Shown here in pieces: positions 20,479-30,200 of a stretch of 64,000 nucleotides of DNA. The first letter of the stretch is position 1. Every line of letters starts with the position of its first letter. A program made the position numbers and the translations under genes. Location: assembly GCF_000828635.1 (NCBI RefSeq), contig NZ_AP012547.1, forward strand, positions 2,418,001 to 2,482,000, given 5' to 3'. Below the pieces are notes generated by a model. The model was not told the origin of the DNA. It saw only the letters and a program-made list of their open reading frames with translations, and did no database searches. The DNA is from Sulfuritalea hydrogenivorans sk43H (GTDB lineage: Bacteria > Pseudomonadota > Gammaproteobacteria > Burkholderiales > Rhodocyclaceae).

Positions 20479-21993
20479 ATGACCGATACCACCCAAACCA
20501 CCCCCGTCGACGAAAACCGCCTTATCGCCGAACGCCGCGAAAAGCTCGCCGCCTGGCGCGCCACCGGCAAGGCCTTCCCCAACGATTTCTCGCGCGAGAA
20601 CCTCGCCGGACGGCTCGACGAACTCTACAGCGCCAAGACGCGCGAGGAACTCGAAGCCACGCCGATCGAGGTCAAGGTCGCCGGCCGCATCATGTTGAAG
20701 CGCGTCATGGGCAAGGCCAGTTTCGCCAGCATCCAGGACGTCTCCGGCCGCATCCAGATCTTCGTCAGCAACGACATCACCGGCGAGGAAACGCACAAGG
20801 AATTCAAGGGCTGGGACCTGGGCGACATCGTCGGCTGCGAAGGCACCCTGTTCAAGACCAAGACGGGCGAGCTGACCGTGCAATGCACATCGATCCGCCT
20901 GCTGACCAAGTCGCTGCGGCCGCTGCCCGAGAAATTCCACGGCCTCACCGACGTCGAGCAGAAGTACCGCAGCCGTGAGCTGGACCTGATCACCAACGAG
21001 CAGACGCGCTTCACTTTCGTCGCCCGCAGCCGGATGATCCAGTCGATCCGCAATTACATGATGCACCACGGCTTCCTCGAAGTCGAAACGCCGATGATGC
21101 ACCCCATCCCCGGCGGCGCCGCGGCCAAGCCCTTCACCACGCACCACAACGCACTGGACATGGAACTGTTCCTGCGCATCGCGCCGGAGCTGTATCTCAA
21201 GCGCCTGGTGGTCGGCGGCTTTGAAAAGGTCTTCGAGGTCAACCGCAATTTCCGCAACGAAGGCCTCTCGCCGCGCCACAACCCCGAATTCACCATGATG
21301 GAGTTCTACGAGGCCTACACGGACTACCGCCGCCTGATGGACTTCACCGAAGGCCTGCTGCGCCACTCGGCGCGCGAGGCGCTGGGCACCGAGGTGTTCG
21401 AGTACCAGGGCCGCGAACTCGACCTGTCCAAGCCCTTCGCCCGGCTGACCATCGTCGGCGCGATCCACCAGTACCACCCCGGCTACAGCTTCGAGCAGTT
21501 GAACGACGTCGACTGGCTGCGCCAGAAACTCGCCGATCTCAGGGTCGACATGAAGTCGCCGCACATGGCGCGCGCCGGCCTGGGCACGCTGCAACTGGCG
21601 CTGTTCGAGGAGACCACCGAGGCCGAGTTGTGGGATCCGACCTACATCATCGACTACCCGGCCGAAGTCTCGCCGCTGGCGCGCAGCAACGACGACAACC
21701 CGGACATCACCGAACGCTTCGAGCTGTTCATCGTCGGCCGCGAAATCGCCAACGGCTTCTCCGAGTTGAACGATGCCGAAGACCAGGCGGCGCGCTTCAT
21801 GCAACAGGCCAAGGCCAAGGAAGCCGGCGACGAGGAAGCCATGTACTACGACGCCGATTACATCCGCGCGCTGGAATACGGCCTGCCGCCCACGGGCGGC
21901 TGCGGCATCGGCATCGACCGCCTGGTGATGCTGCTGACCAACTCGGCATCGATCCGCGACGTGATCCTGTTCCCGCAGATGCGGCCGGAATAA
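20479..21993 (+). CDS. lysS: Lysyl-tRNA synthetase (class II)
   Basis: This 504-residue class II synthetase charges tRNA-Lys. The N-terminal OB-fold anticodon-binding domain ('[23 protein letters not shown]') is followed by motif 1 to motif 3 of the catalytic core: '[22 protein letters not shown]', '[20 protein letters not shown]' and '[18 protein letters not shown]'. The length matches E. coli LysS. The stop overlaps the mnmC start by one base (TAATG). Confidence 0.97.
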   Translation: MTDTTQTTPVDENRLIAERREKLAAWRATGKAFPNDFSRENLAGRLDELYSAKTREELEATPIEVKVAGRIMLKRVMGKASFASIQDVSGRIQIFVSNDITGEETHKEFKGWDLGDIVGCEGTLFKTKTGELTVQCTSIRLLTKSLRPLPEKFHGLTDVEQKYRSRELDLITNEQTRFTFVARSRMIQSIRNYMMHHGFLEVETPMMHPIPGGAAAKPFTTHHNALDMELFLRIAPELYLKRLVVGGFEKVFEVNRNFRNEGLSPRHNPEFTMMEFYEAYTDYRRLMDFTEGLLRHSAREALGTEVFEYQGRELDLSKPFARLTIVGAIHQYHPGYSFEQLNDVDWLRQKLADLRVDMKSPHMARAGLGTLQLALFEETTEAELWDPTYIIDYPAEVSPLARSNDDNPDITERFELFIVGREIANGFSELNDAEDQAARFMQQAKAKEAGDEEAMYYDADYIRALEYGLPPTGGCGIGIDRLVMLLTNSASIRDVILFPQMRPE

Positions 21994-23876
21994 TGTTTCC
22001 GCTGGTCCCCGCCGAACTTGCGTTCGCCGGGGACGGCACGCCGTTCTCGCCGCTTTACGGCGACATCTACCATTCCGGCCAGGGCGGCCTTGAACAGGCC
22101 CGCCATGTCTTCCTCGCCGGCAATGGCTTGCTGGGGGAAAACGCACGCTGGTCCGACAGGCCGCGCTTCGTCATCCTCGAAACCGGCTTCGGCCTCGGAC
22201 TGAACTTTCTCGCCACCTGGCAGGCCTGGCAGACGACCCGCGCGCGCACCGGCCGGCGCCTGCATTACGTCGCCGTCGAAAAGCATCCGTTTCAACTGGA
22301 CGACCTGAAACAGCTGCACTTGCGCTGGCCCGAGCTGGCGCCGCTCGCCGCACGGCTGCAGGCGCAGTGGCCGCTGCCGCTGCCGGGACTGCACCGGCTG
22401 GATTTTGGCGACGTGATCCTGACACTCGGCTTCGGCGACGCCGCGCAATTGCTGCCGCAATTGACGCTTGCCGCCGATGCGATCTATCTCGACGGTTTCG
22501 CGCCGGACAAGAACGCCGATCTCTGGTCCGACGCGATCGCGGCGCAGTTGCGCCGCCTCGCCGCGCCGGGCGCCACGCTGGCGACCTGGACCACCGCCGG
22601 CGAGGTGCGCCGCCGTCTCGCCAGCGCCGACTTTTCACTGGAGCGGCGGCCCGGTTTCGGCAGCAAACGCGAAATGCTGGTCGGACGCCTGCCCGGTAAC
22701 CCACCGGCGCCAGGCGCATCGGCACGGCGCATCGCGGTCATCGGCGCCGGCATCGCGGGCGCCTCGGCCGCGCATGCGCTGGCCCGGCGCGGCCATCGCG
22801 TCACCGTGGTCGACGCCGCCGGCGGGCCCGCCAGCGGCGCCTCCGGCAACCTCGCCGGCGTCTTCCGTCCGCTGCCGGCGCTGGACGACGGCCCGCTCGC
22901 GCGCGTCCTGCGCGCCGGCTTCCTGCTCGGCCGGCGCCGCTTCGACGAGCTGCCCGGCCTGCGCGCCGGCTGGACCGGCGTGCTGCACATTGCGCGCGAT
23001 GCGCCGCACGAAGCTGTCCAGCGCCGCATCGTCGAAGAACATGCCCTGCCGGCCGACTTCTGCCGCTTCGTCGCGCGCGACGAGGCCTCGCGCCTGGCCG
23101 GACGGCCGGTCGCGCTGGGCGGCTGGTGGTTTGCCCAGGCCGGCTGGATCAACCCGCCCAGCCTGTGCCGTGCCTTGCTGAGCGACATCGACTGCCGCTT
23201 CGATTTCGCCGTCGCGCGACTGGAACGCGGCGGCAACGGCTGGCGCCTCAGCGGAAACGGCTGTCGCCTCGGCGGCAACGCCGCCGACATCGAAGTCGAT
23301 GACGTCGTCCTGGCCAACGGCATCGGCGCGACGTCGCTGCTGCCCGATCGCTCACTGCCGATCCGCGCGGGGCGCGGCGCGGTCAGCTACATTCCCGAAA
23401 CGGCGACGCCCGGCCTGGACATCGTTGCCACCCGGCTCGGTTACGTCACGCCGGCGATCGACGGCCTGCATTGCGTCGGCGCGACGCTGGCCGCGGCCGA
23501 TCTCGACGCCGCGCCGCGCCTGGCCGACCATGTCGAAAACCTGCACCGGCTGGAGATGGCCTTGCCGGGCTTCGGCAAGGGGTTCGATCCGGCGACACTG
23601 GATGGCCGGGTCTCCTTCCGTCCGCTGTCGCCCGACCGCCTGCCGATCGCTGGACCACTGGCCGGGCCACTTACTGGACCAGCGGCCGGTTCTGACGGCT
23701 TGTGGATCAGCAACGGCTTCGGCGCGCGCGGCCTGGTATTCGCCTCGATCTGCGCGGAATTGCTCGCCAGCCAGTTGAGCGGCGATCCCTGGCCGATCGA
23801 ACGCGATCTTGCCCGCGCCGTCGATCCGGCGCGCTACCGCCAGCGCGCCCTGCGCCGCGGCCAGGCAGGTTTGTAA
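21993..23876 (+). CDS. mnmC: tRNA 5-methylaminomethyl-2-thiouridine synthesis protein MnmC (bifunctional)
   Basis: This 627-residue fusion completes mnm5s2U34 in tRNA. The N-terminal methyltransferase half (MnmD-like) has 'ILETGFGLGLNFLATW' for SAM binding and 'DAIYLDGFAPDKN'. The C-terminal FAD oxidase half begins with 'IAVIGAGIAGASAAHALARR' (dinucleotide-binding fold) and contains 'GASGNLAGVFRPLP'. The length is close to E. coli MnmC (about 668). The first half ends 'RRLASADFSLERRPGFGSKREML', where the DNA matches the dispersed repeat. Confidence 0.92.
   Translation: MFPLVPAELAFAGDGTPFSPLYGDIYHSGQGGLEQARHVFLAGNGLLGENARWSDRPRFVILETGFGLGLNFLATWQAWQTTRARTGRRLHYVAVEKHPFQLDDLKQLHLRWPELAPLAARLQAQWPLPLPGLHRLDFGDVILTLGFGDAAQLLPQLTLAADAIYLDGFAPDKNADLWSDAIAAQLRRLAAPGATLATWTTAGEVRRRLASADFSLERRPGFGSKREMLVGRLPGNPPAPGASARRIAVIGAGIAGASAAHALARRGHRVTVVDAAGGPASGASGNLAGVFRPLPALDDGPLARVLRAGFLLGRRRFDELPGLRAGWTGVLHIARDAPHEAVQRRIVEEHALPADFCRFVARDEASRLAGRPVALGGWWFAQAGWINPPSLCRALLSDIDCRFDFAVARLERGGNGWRLSGNGCRLGGNAADIEVDDVVLANGIGATSLLPDRSLPIRAGRGAVSYIPETATPGLDIVATRLGYVTPAIDGLHCVGATLAAADLDAAPRLADHVENLHRLEMALPGFGKGFDPATLDGRVSFRPLSPDRLPIAGPLAGPLTGPAAGSDGLWISNGFGARGLVFASICAELLASQLSGDPWPIERDLARAVDPARYRQRALRRGQAGL
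22612..22636 (-). repeat. Dispersed repeat copy 6 (inside mnmC)
   Basis: Minus-strand match with perfect core and AGACGGCG end. Unlike the deaD and glycine-zipper copies it reads in a different frame (RLASADF), in a position conserved in MnmC, so chance or conversion is possible. Confidence 0.5.
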
Positions 23877-23962
23877 CAGATGTAACAGGCTTTTGCGGCT
23901 GTCCCGGCGCGGCCCGGCCAAGCGTTAATGTGCCCATACGCTTTACACACAAGGAGCACATC

Positions 23963-24706
23963 ATGGAAGCAACGCACGTCAGTCCGGCCACGAGCCACAT
24001 CTCCCATACCCACCCGCTGCTGCTGGTCGCGGCCGCCTCGGTCACGGTACTCAGCCTGGCCGGCGTTGCCACGCTCGCCGGCTGGATGCCCGGCCCCCAC
24101 GGCGCGGAGCCGGCCAAACTGGCGGCAGCCGCGCCACAAGCCACGGTGGCCACGCTGGCCCCGCCGATCTCCGTCCAGCAGACCGTGACCCTGTCCCAGG
24201 CAAAGCCGGCTGCGGCAAAGCCCGCCGAACGCACGCCCGCCAGCATCCGCCGTACCGCGTCCGGCACCTACGGCCCCGCGGTCGCCGTGTCGCCAGCGCC
24301 GACTTATGCCGGTTCCACGCCAGCACCCGCAACGATCTGCCGCGACTGCGGCGTGGTCCAGGCGGTGAATGAGGTGGTCGTGGAGCCGAAAGGCAGCGGC
24401 GGCGGCGCGGTCGCCGGCGGCCTGGTCGGCGGCATCATCGGCAACCAGATCGGCAAGGGTGCCACGCGCGACATCGCCACCGTGCTGGGCGCCGTCGGCG
24501 GCGCCTACGCCGGCAACCACATCGAAAAATCCACCAAGGAAAGCAAGCGCTATGACATCGTGGTGCGCTTCGAGGACGGCAGCACGCGCACCTTCAGCAG
24601 CGACTCGCCACCGGCCTGGCATCGCGGCGACCGCGTCCGGCTTCAGAACGACGGGCTGATCTTCGACGGCGGCAGGTCGGGCGCCAGGGATTTCGGCGCG
24701 GCCTGA
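23963..24706 (+). CDS. Glycine-zipper 2TM protein
   Basis: This 247-residue membrane protein has a hydrophobic segment at residues about 17-44, an Ala/Pro-rich linker, a 'CRDCGVVQAVNEVVV' pair of cysteines and a glycine zipper (GGGAVAGGLVGGIIGNQIGKG and GAVGGAYAGNHIEK). A short C-terminal domain 'YDIVVRFEDGSTRTFSSDSPPAWHRGDRVR' follows. It resembles the 17-kDa-antigen/Glycine_zipper_2TM family. AAGGAG precedes the ATG. The linker encodes VAVSPAPTY, another in-frame copy of the dispersed repeat. The 3' end overlaps the opposite-strand M48-like gene by 64 bp. Confidence 0.82.
   Translation: MEATHVSPATSHISHTHPLLLVAAASVTVLSLAGVATLAGWMPGPHGAEPAKLAAAAPQATVATLAPPISVQQTVTLSQAKPAAAKPAERTPASIRRTASGTYGPAVAVSPAPTYAGSTPAPATICRDCGVVQAVNEVVVEPKGSGGGAVAGGLVGGIIGNQIGKGATRDIATVLGAVGGAYAGNHIEKSTKESKRYDIVVRFEDGSTRTFSSDSPPAWHRGDRVRLQNDGLIFDGGRSGARDFGAA
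24281..24306 (-). repeat. Dispersed repeat copy 7 (inside glycine-zipper gene)
   Basis: Minus-strand copy with perfect core and full ACGGCGAC end, read in frame as VAVSPAPT, the same frame as in deaD. Confidence 0.75.
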
Positions 24707-25584
24707 TCGGCAGCGCCCGCAACGGCCGGGGTTTCCGGAGGAAGCTGCGGGCCCTGCATCAGGCTGGCGATGCGCCGCGCGGATTCGCGCAGCTCCGCGG
24801 TCCAGTCCGGCTCGTCGGGCAGGGCCGGCCGCAGGGCTTCCAGTTGATCGCCGACCTCGCGGCCATCCCAGCCGGCGGCGGCCAGCAGTTTCATGGCAAG
24901 CGATTCGGCCTCGCGCATCTGCAAAGGGCGATCGCTGGCGCGCAGCGCGCGCGACCCGGCAAATGAAGCGACCGACGTCACCGCGGTGGTCGTGACGGCC
25001 GTGCTGGCCGCGGTCGTCGCGGCCGCAGTGGTCGCCGCGCTCGCGCCGCTGGAGAACCAGGCCCCGATGTTGAGCACCGGAAAAAGCAGTTGCGCAGCCA
25101 CCGCGATGAGAACGCTGGTGGTCACGTTCTCGTCGTGATGGCCAGCGATGATATGGCTCATTTCGCGCGCCAGGATAAACGCCAGCGCCGCATCGTCGAG
25201 ATCCAGTCGCCGCACGCCGCGATAGATCACCACGGTCCCCGCCGCGCTGGAGGCGGCCCCCGGATCGGCCTTGTCGGCAATGAGGAACTCGAAACGCGGA
25301 AAGCGCAACTGCAGGTCGGCATGCTGGCGAAACGCCGCCCAGGCGAGGCGCCTCCCGATCGCAAGAACGCGCTGATCGAACGCCCAGTCCACCGCGCACT
25401 CCGTCTCGCGGCACGCAGGGGCATCCGTGGCCGTGACCAGTTGCAGGTGCATGTCGAATTCGGAGTAAACCGCGCTGAAGCCCTGCAAGGGCTGCGGGGG
25501 AACCAGCTGCGAACGTCCCTCGGGCGAGGTGGCACAGGCCGTCACAAAAAACAGCAACAGCACGGGCAGCAGAATCGACGGCAT
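24643..25584 (-). CDS. M48-like metalloprotease homologue, lipoprotein, HExxH altered
   Basis: This 313-residue product has a signal peptide ending in lipobox 'VTAC' (Cys about residue 17), so it is probably a lipoprotein. A peptidase M48-type domain follows, with 'FILAREMSHIIAGHHDEN' where family members have A-H-E-x-x-H. Here the first His is Arg (DNA codon CGC). The downstream 'MREAESLAMKLLAAAG' keeps a Glu in the third-ligand region. Between them is a long Ala/Thr-rich hydrophobic segment. With one zinc-binding His missing, proteolysis is doubtful. It may be an inactive, BepA/LoiP-like chaperone. ATG 25584 has 'GGAGGC' upstream. Confidence 0.75.
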   Translation of the reverse strand: MPSILLPVLLLFFVTACATSPEGRSQLVPPQPLQGFSAVYSEFDMHLQLVTATDAPACRETECAVDWAFDQRVLAIGRRLAWAAFRQHADLQLRFPRFEFLIADKADPGAASSAAGTVVIYRGVRRLDLDDAALAFILAREMSHIIAGHHDENVTTSVLIAVAAQLLFPVLNIGAWFSSGASAATTAAATTAASTAVTTTAVTSVASFAGSRALRASDRPLQMREAESLAMKLLAAAGWDGREVGDQLEALRPALPDEPDWTAELRESARRIASLMQGPQLPPETPAVAGAADQAAPKSLAPDLPPSKISPSF

Positions 25585-25624
25585 CAGGCCTCCGCCGCCA
25601 TGCCCGGGCAGGAGCGAACGGCTG

Positions 25625-27043
25625 TCAATCGGCTTCGGCGGGCAGCACGGCGGCCAGCCGCGCCAACACCCGCTCGCGGCCGAGAACCTCCAGCACGGCA
25701 TCGATGGAAGGCGACTGCGGAAGCCCCAGCAGCGCGACGCGCAAGGGGATCGCCAGCTGCGGCATTTTCAGGCCGGACTCGGCGGCGCTTTGCTTGACCG
25801 CCTGCCCCAGCTCGGCCGCCTGCCAGTTGCACGCTGACAATCGCTGATGCAGAAGGCGCAAGCCCTTGAGCGCGGCTTCGGTGAAGTGCTGGGCACGCAG
25901 TTCTTCCGTCGGCTTCGGCGCGACATGGAAGGGATGCACCGCATCGGCCAGTTCGTTCAGGTTGCCGGCGCGATCGCGATACAGCGCAACCAGCTTCGCC
26001 ATCTCCGGGCCGCCGGCAACCGCCACGCCCTGAGCCGCCAGCCGGCGCGTCGCCTCGGCGGCGAGGCGCTGCGGATCGGCCAGCTTCAGGTAATGCGCGT
26101 TGAGCCAGTTGAGCTTCTCGGTATTGAACTGCGCGGCGGAGGCCGTGATGTGATCGAGATCGAACCACTGCACGAATTGCTCCATGCCGAAGACTTCCTC
26201 GTCGCCATGCGACCAGCCGAGCCGCGCCAGGTAGTTCAGCACGGCCTCCGGCAGATAGCCATCCTCGTCGTATTGCATTACCGACACCGCCCCGTGGCGC
26301 TTGGACAGCTTCTGCCCGTCGTCGCCGAGGATCATCGACAGGTGCGCATACTCGGGCACGGCGGCGCCGAGCGCCCGCAGCAGGTTGATCTGGCGCGGCG
26401 TGTTGTTGACGTGGTCGTCGCCGCGGATCACGTGGGTGATCTCCATGTCGCGATCGTCGACCACGACGCAGAAGTTGTAGGTCGGCGTGCCGTCGGCGCG
26501 GGCGATGATAAAGTCGTCGAGCTCCTCGTTGGCGAATTCGATGCGGCCCTTGACCAGGTCGTCCCAGGCGACGACGCCATCCAGCGGGTTCCGGAAGCGC
26601 ACCACCGGCTGCACGCCCGAAGGCGGGGTCGGCAGCGCCTTGCCCGCTTCGTTGGCCAATGAGGGCCGCCAGCGCCCGTCGTAGCGCGGCTTCTCGCCGC
26701 GTGCGCGCTGCGCTTCACGGAGCTGGTCGAGTTCTTCGGACGGCATGTAGCAATGGTAGGCCGTGCCCACTTCCAGCATCTGCTGGATCACTTCCTTGTA
26801 GCGGTACATGCGCTGCATCTGGTAGAACGGGCCTTCGTCGTGCGCCAGCCCCAGCCACTGCATGCCGTCGATGATCGCCTGCACCGCCTCGGGCGTCGAG
26901 CGCGCCACATCGGTGTCCTCGATGCGCAGGATGAAGCTGCCGCCGTGCCGGCGCGCATAGGCCCAGGAAAACAGCGCCGTGCGGGCGCCGCCGATGTGCA
27001 GGAAACCGGTGGGACTGGGGGCGAAGCGGGTGCGGACCGTCAT
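25625..27043 (-). CDS. gltX: Glutamyl-tRNA synthetase
   Basis: This 472-residue class I synthetase has the HIGH motif in '[20 protein letters not shown]', KMSKS as '[11 protein letters not shown]' and the '[21 protein letters not shown]' zinc-domain region with reduced cysteines. The length matches E. coli GltX. The tRNA-Val gene lies upstream on the other strand. It is separated from the M48-like gene by 40 bp and may be co-transcribed with it. Confidence 0.97.
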   Translation of the reverse strand: MTVRTRFAPSPTGFLHIGGARTALFSWAYARRHGGSFILRIEDTDVARSTPEAVQAIIDGMQWLGLAHDEGPFYQMQRMYRYKEVIQQMLEVGTAYHCYMPSEELDQLREAQRARGEKPRYDGRWRPSLANEAGKALPTPPSGVQPVVRFRNPLDGVVAWDDLVKGRIEFANEELDDFIIARADGTPTYNFCVVVDDRDMEITHVIRGDDHVNNTPRQINLLRALGAAVPEYAHLSMILGDDGQKLSKRHGAVSVMQYDEDGYLPEAVLNYLARLGWSHGDEEVFGMEQFVQWFDLDHITASAAQFNTEKLNWLNAHYLKLADPQRLAAEATRRLAAQGVAVAGGPEMAKLVALYRDRAGNLNELADAVHPFHVAPKPTEELRAQHFTEAALKGLRLLHQRLSACNWQAAELGQAVKQSAAESGLKMPQLAIPLRVALLGLPQSPSIDAVLEVLGRERVLARLAAVLPAEAD

Positions 27044-27141
27044 GGAAATTCAACGCGTGTGGAAAAAGCGGATTCTACGTCACGCCAAGGCTCCGATTGA
27101 CCGTCACAGGCCCTTTGTGGTTAAATGCGCGCCTCTTTCGC

Positions 27142-27216
27142 GGGCGGTTAACTCAGCGGTAGAGTGCCACCTTCACACGGTGGAAGCCACTGGTTCGATC
27201 CCAGTACCGCCCACCA
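27142..27216 (+). tRNA. tRNA-Val (anticodon CAC)
   Basis: 75 nt including CCA. The acceptor stem GGGCGGT pairs with ACCGCCC. The anticodon stem CCACC/GGTGG closes the loop TTCACAC with anticodon CAC. The T-arm GGTTCGATCCC is standard. Discriminator A and an encoded CCA are present. Confidence 0.95.
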
Positions 27217-27254
27217 AATGCATTTGCATGAAGTCATGATCGGGGTAAGCGAGT

Positions 27255-30200
27255 TCAGACCATGACGCTATGGTTGACCAACCCGATATCGATTGCGCCG
27301 GCATAGCTCGCGGAACCGACATCGAGCGCGAAGCGCGATTCGAACACATCCACATCGAGCGTATCGAGTTCGCCCTGGACGCGCAGCAACGGTCCCATGC
27401 TGATATCGATGGCTGAAAAATCGATATTGAGCCAGTCCGCGTCGGTCAGCCCGAGAAGCTCGCCCAGCGGCAACTGGGCTCCGGCGGAGAATCCGCCTTT
27501 CAGGAAATCGAGCTGATACCCGAGACTCAGGCCGACTTCCGTATCGTTGGAGAACATCGCCGTCGGCACGATGTCGAGCGTGTAGGTGATCAGGCCATCG
27601 TGATTGGCATCATGTGAGCCGGCATTCGAGATTTGCAGGGCGCCCGTTCCATTGGCGGTGAAGGCATGCGTGGTGTTGTCTTCCAGGGTGACCAGATAGG
27701 ACATATCGTCGATGGAAAGCGTGAAGTCCTGCGAGAAATTCACTGCCTGGGTGACGTCGAGGTCCGCAGCCTCGAAGGTGAAGCCGAGATTCAGCCATTG
27801 GGTAATCTGGTCGATCGTCGCTTGCGGCACGGCGGCTATTTCGAGCACCTGCTCGACGCCGAATTCGAGGTTGTACGGACTGGGGATCGCGTCGATGACC
27901 GGGTGGATCGTGGTGGCGGCCCCCGCGGTGACGGCGGACGCCGCGGCCTTGGCGATTGCCTTGACGATGGCCACATACGCCGCATCCAGGTCCACGGTGA
28001 CCGCGACCACGGGATCGCTCTCGCCATAGGCGGCGTAGAAACCCAGCGATCCGGTATTGGCGCTGGTGGTGTTGCCCATTACGTCGTCGGTGAACAGGTT
28101 GAGATGGAGCAGCGAACTGGCGGTTTCATCCGTCATGTCGAGGACGAAGATCGGCACGCCTTCGGCTTCGCCATCCAGCGTGTCCCAGATGTTGGCCATC
28201 AGGCCCGTCGCGATGTCCTGCACGGTTTCGGCAAGGGTCGCCGCATCGCCCAGGCTGTCCAGGCCGTATTGGTCCATGAATTCTTCGCTGAAATCGAATT
28301 TCGCGTTGATGATGTTGAAGAACGCACTGCTGATCTCGGAAAAATCGACGCTGGCATAGGGGAAGGGGCCGATCTGCTCCTCGAACGTGCCGGTGGTCCA
28401 GATGTCCGCCGTGGCCGGAACGTAGGTGGCCGCCTTGCCCTCGGTCTCAAGGGTCGGGATGGCGATTTCGATGCTCAGGATGTCCTGGGTCAATGCCTCG
28501 ACGAACGGAACCTCGAACGGCTCCAGTTGCGTCGTGTCGAGATCGATCAGCACCATCTTGCCGACTTCGATGTCGCCGCCGGTCATCTCGCTCAAGCTAT
28601 CCGCAAAGCTTTCCGTGGATATCGGGAACTGGATGGCGAGACCATCCGAGGTCGGCGACAGGTCGTATACCGTCGTGTTGTCCACGACCAGCTTGCCGTC
28701 GATGAACACGTCGAAATCGGCGCCGACATCGTAAAGCAGCGCCGCATAGAACTTGGCGTTCGGGCTGATGGTGTCGAAGGCCACGGCATCGCCGGTGGTC
28801 ATGTTGGTCATCGTCGGCGTGATGGTCAGCATGTCCGCGGCCTTGTTGTACTGGGTCGCCGAGGTCAGCTGGTAATCGATGTCGGCATCGACCGAGCCCA
28901 TGTCGAGCTCGAAATCCACTTGCAGTCCGACTTGCGCGAAGACTTCCGAATCGACCTTCAGCGCCGTATCGAATTCGACCTTGTCGTTGATGGTCGCGAG
29001 AACGGCCATCACGCCGTCCCGCGCAAGGTCATAGACGCCCTGCGCGACGTCGTAGATGTCCTGCTTCACCTCGTTGTATACGTGTTCCGCCGTCGCAAAT
29101 ACGGCTTTGGCTCCGTCGAACACCACTTGCGCCGCCGAATTGGCCACACCCGCCGCGGCGTTGTAGACCGCGAGCGCGGTATTGTAGATGCCGGTGGCAG
29201 TGGTCTCGAAGGCGTATTTGGCGGCGTCCCAGATCGGTACGGCCACGTTGTAGGCGACGTCGGCAATGCCCCAGGCTATGTCATTGGCAACATGCCCGGC
29301 CGCATTCCAGAATTGCCCCCACCCGTCCAGGCTGTGATACCAGTTGTCGTACGACGCATAGGCGTTCCACGCCGCGTCATGCAAACCGGTGGCAACCGTA
29401 TGGAACAGATAGCTGGCCGAGTCGTAGAGACCGTGCGCAACATCATAAGCACCCTTCGCCGCCTGGAAGGTGGCCTGAACGGCGGCATCGACGGTGCGGG
29501 CGCCAAAGTAGTACAGATTCTCGGCGGTCTGGAAGACGGCTTTGGCGGTATCGAAAATACCCTTGGCCACGGTATCGACGGCAACCGCCGCGACATCGAA
29601 TACGGCCTTGGCGGTATCGAGGACGGAGCTTGCCGCGATGGCGGCGGCCTCGATGACCTGCGAAGAATCCAGATCGACGTCGATCACGCTGAACTCGCCG
29701 CTGCGCCAGTAGTCCGGGTTGGCCGCGTCGTCCCACTCGCCGGTCGCCTCGTTCCAGACGATGGGCGCGTCGCCGAGGAGCGGAATGTATTCATGCCAGC
29801 CGATGTAGCCGTTGAAGTTGCCCCACATATTCTGGTTGGCGGAGGCGAAATTCAAATCTTCCGTCGATGAGGCAACGTCGTAGACGAGGTCGATCGTGTG
29901 GACGTTATCGCCCAGCGGGTCACCGCCGGCGTCCTTCCCGGTCACGGTGACCAGCAGGTTCTGGTGGATGTCCGAGTCTTCGGGGAACTCGACGGTGAAG
30001 GTGTCGCTGCCGTCGAAATTGACGACGCCGGCGGTCACATCTACAGCAGCGCTATTTCTCACCACCGCGCCACCGGGCAGGCCGTCAAAAATCAGGTCGG
30101 CGCTGGCGGCGCCGTTCAGCCCGGTCGTCACTGTCAGAACGATTGCATTGACATCGGCGCCGGCGGACACCACCACCGACAGCGTCGGCGCCAAGGCGTT

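Noticed and set aside
30093-30116. GGTCGGCGCTGGCGGCGCCG in the adhesin gene as a repeat copy
   Set aside because: The core matches but the 3' half does not, and the region codes for a conserved repeat of the adhesin, so convergence is likely.
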